Below, in pieces: positions 63,611 through 64,000 of a stretch of DNA of 64,000 nt. Numbering within the stretch: position 1 is the stretch's first letter; each line of letters starts with the position of its first letter. The notes below the pieces were generated by a model. The model was not told the DNA's origin and did no database searches. It saw only the letters and a list, made by a program, of their open reading frames with translations. The translations under genes and the position numbers were made by a program. The stretch comes from Riemerella columbina DSM 16469 (GTDB lineage Bacteria; Bacteroidota; Bacteroidia; Flavobacteriales; Weeksellaceae). The DNA lies in NCBI RefSeq assembly GCF_000374405.1, contig NZ_KB894281.1, positions 409 to 64,408 of the forward strand, given 5' to 3'.

Positions 63611-64000
63611 ATGAAGAAAATCATACAAGCCTCGTTTATGGTATTGGCAGGTTGCCTTGGCGCGCAGAGTTTAGGAAATTCCCCTTATGCCGCATTTGGT
63701 ATTGGCGACATAAAATATGACCATCCTGCAGATGTAAGTGCGATGGCAGGGATATCCACTGCCCATGTTTGGGATTTTAATAATATCTATAATTTTAATA
63801 ACCCCGCAGCCAATGGGAATTTTGACCTTACCAGTTTCAAAATTCAGGTGAATAATGAAAATCAGTTTTTCAAATCGGATTATAATCAATTGGATGTTAC
63901 CAAGCATTCTACTTACCTATCCAATATTTCACTGGCATTTCCTATTGCTAAAAAGGTAAAATTTGGATTAGCCTATCAGCCGTTTTCATCTAAAAAGTAC
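63611..64000 (+). CDS. Outer-membrane protein, truncated by the window end
   Basis: An open frame from ATG 63611 runs off the window (130 codons seen). It opens with a signal peptide, MKKIIQASFMVLAGCLGAQS, then SLGNSPYAAFGIGDIKYDHP, MAGISTAHVWDFNNIYNFNNPAANG and FPIAKKVKFGLAYQPFSSKKY. Early 'SPYAAFGIGD' and 'NNPA' motifs followed by amphipathic strands are typical of Bacteroidota FadL/PorV-like outer-membrane barrels. The Cys in AGCLG might instead be a lipobox. The 3' part is outside the window, so length and final family are open. Confidence 0.7.
   Translation, partial: MKKIIQASFMVLAGCLGAQSLGNSPYAAFGIGDIKYDHPADVSAMAGISTAHVWDFNNIYNFNNPAANGNFDLTSFKIQVNNENQFFKSDYNQLDVTKHSTYLSNISLAFPIAKKVKFGLAYQPFSSKKY

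Overview
The window reads as a chromosome segment of a low-GC Bacteroidota bacterium, most likely of the Weeksellaceae/Flavobacteriales (Riemerella, Chryseobacterium, Elizabethkingia or Bergeyella type). The support is: a secreted subtilase with a C-terminal type IX secretion sorting domain, a GldA-like ATPase, a GLPGLI protein, a PafA-type alkaline phosphatase, a monomeric NADP isocitrate dehydrogenase, and at least eighteen copies of the Bacteroidota promoter element TAnnTTTG placed before genes, several with TTTG or TTG about 19 bp upstream. The species cannot be fixed from the sequence alone.

Layout. 1-6065 (minus): recR plus a glycosyltransferase, then a 1472-residue secreted subtilase. 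6066-6578 is an AT-rich gap before icd. 8873-10633 (minus): an enoyl-CoA hydratase-family protein and a threonine-dehydrogenase-like epimerase. 10834-21316 (plus): a GIN-domain lipoprotein, phosphohexomutase, aminotransferase, a Xre/RES toxin-antitoxin pair with its own operator, kdsB, a LolA-like protein, glutathione peroxidase, NDH-2, trmD, a TTG-started endonuclease/phosphatase-family protein and deoC. 21313-29113: gldA-like, pafA-like, pcm, a phased 21-bp repeat array, two envelope proteins, recA and glnS. 29370-37275: polA, tRNA-Ser(GGA), asparaginase, a flavin-reductase-like protein, and a tyrosine-degradation cluster holding hppD and fahA but no hmgA.

37276-40561 is the accessory part. 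It holds a decayed IS30 transposase, a good promoter, a short reading frame that runs into a (AC)32 tract, a strong intrinsic terminator, a collagen-like secreted protein, an HU-like DNA-binding protein and a 22-bp tandem array. The order promoter, frame-shifting tract, terminator, surface-type gene suggests a phase-variable, translation-coupled attenuator. This is the most unusual structure in the window.

40562-47287: pruA (its promoter lies inside a perfect hairpin), an M64 peptidase, a sirtuin without zinc cysteines, typA, a DUF465 protein and a secreted protein. 47346-53950 is a complete trp operon, trpEGDCFBA. An 18-residue leader peptide with four Trp codons and a leader terminator precede it, so transcription attenuation is likely. 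53991-64000: gamma-glutamyltranspeptidase, a GLPGLI protein, then a minus-strand run holB, a UMP-synthase-like OPRT/ODC fusion, an M1-like protein that has lost its zinc motif and carries a probable outer-membrane barrel, a DUF4199 protein and a DPM1/ArnC-like glycosyltransferase. A truncated outer-membrane protein gene runs off the end.

A second cross-window pattern: in recR, pcm, polA, holB and the trp leader the TAnnTTTG element ends 4 or 5 nt before the ATG, which predicts leaderless or nearly leaderless mRNAs.
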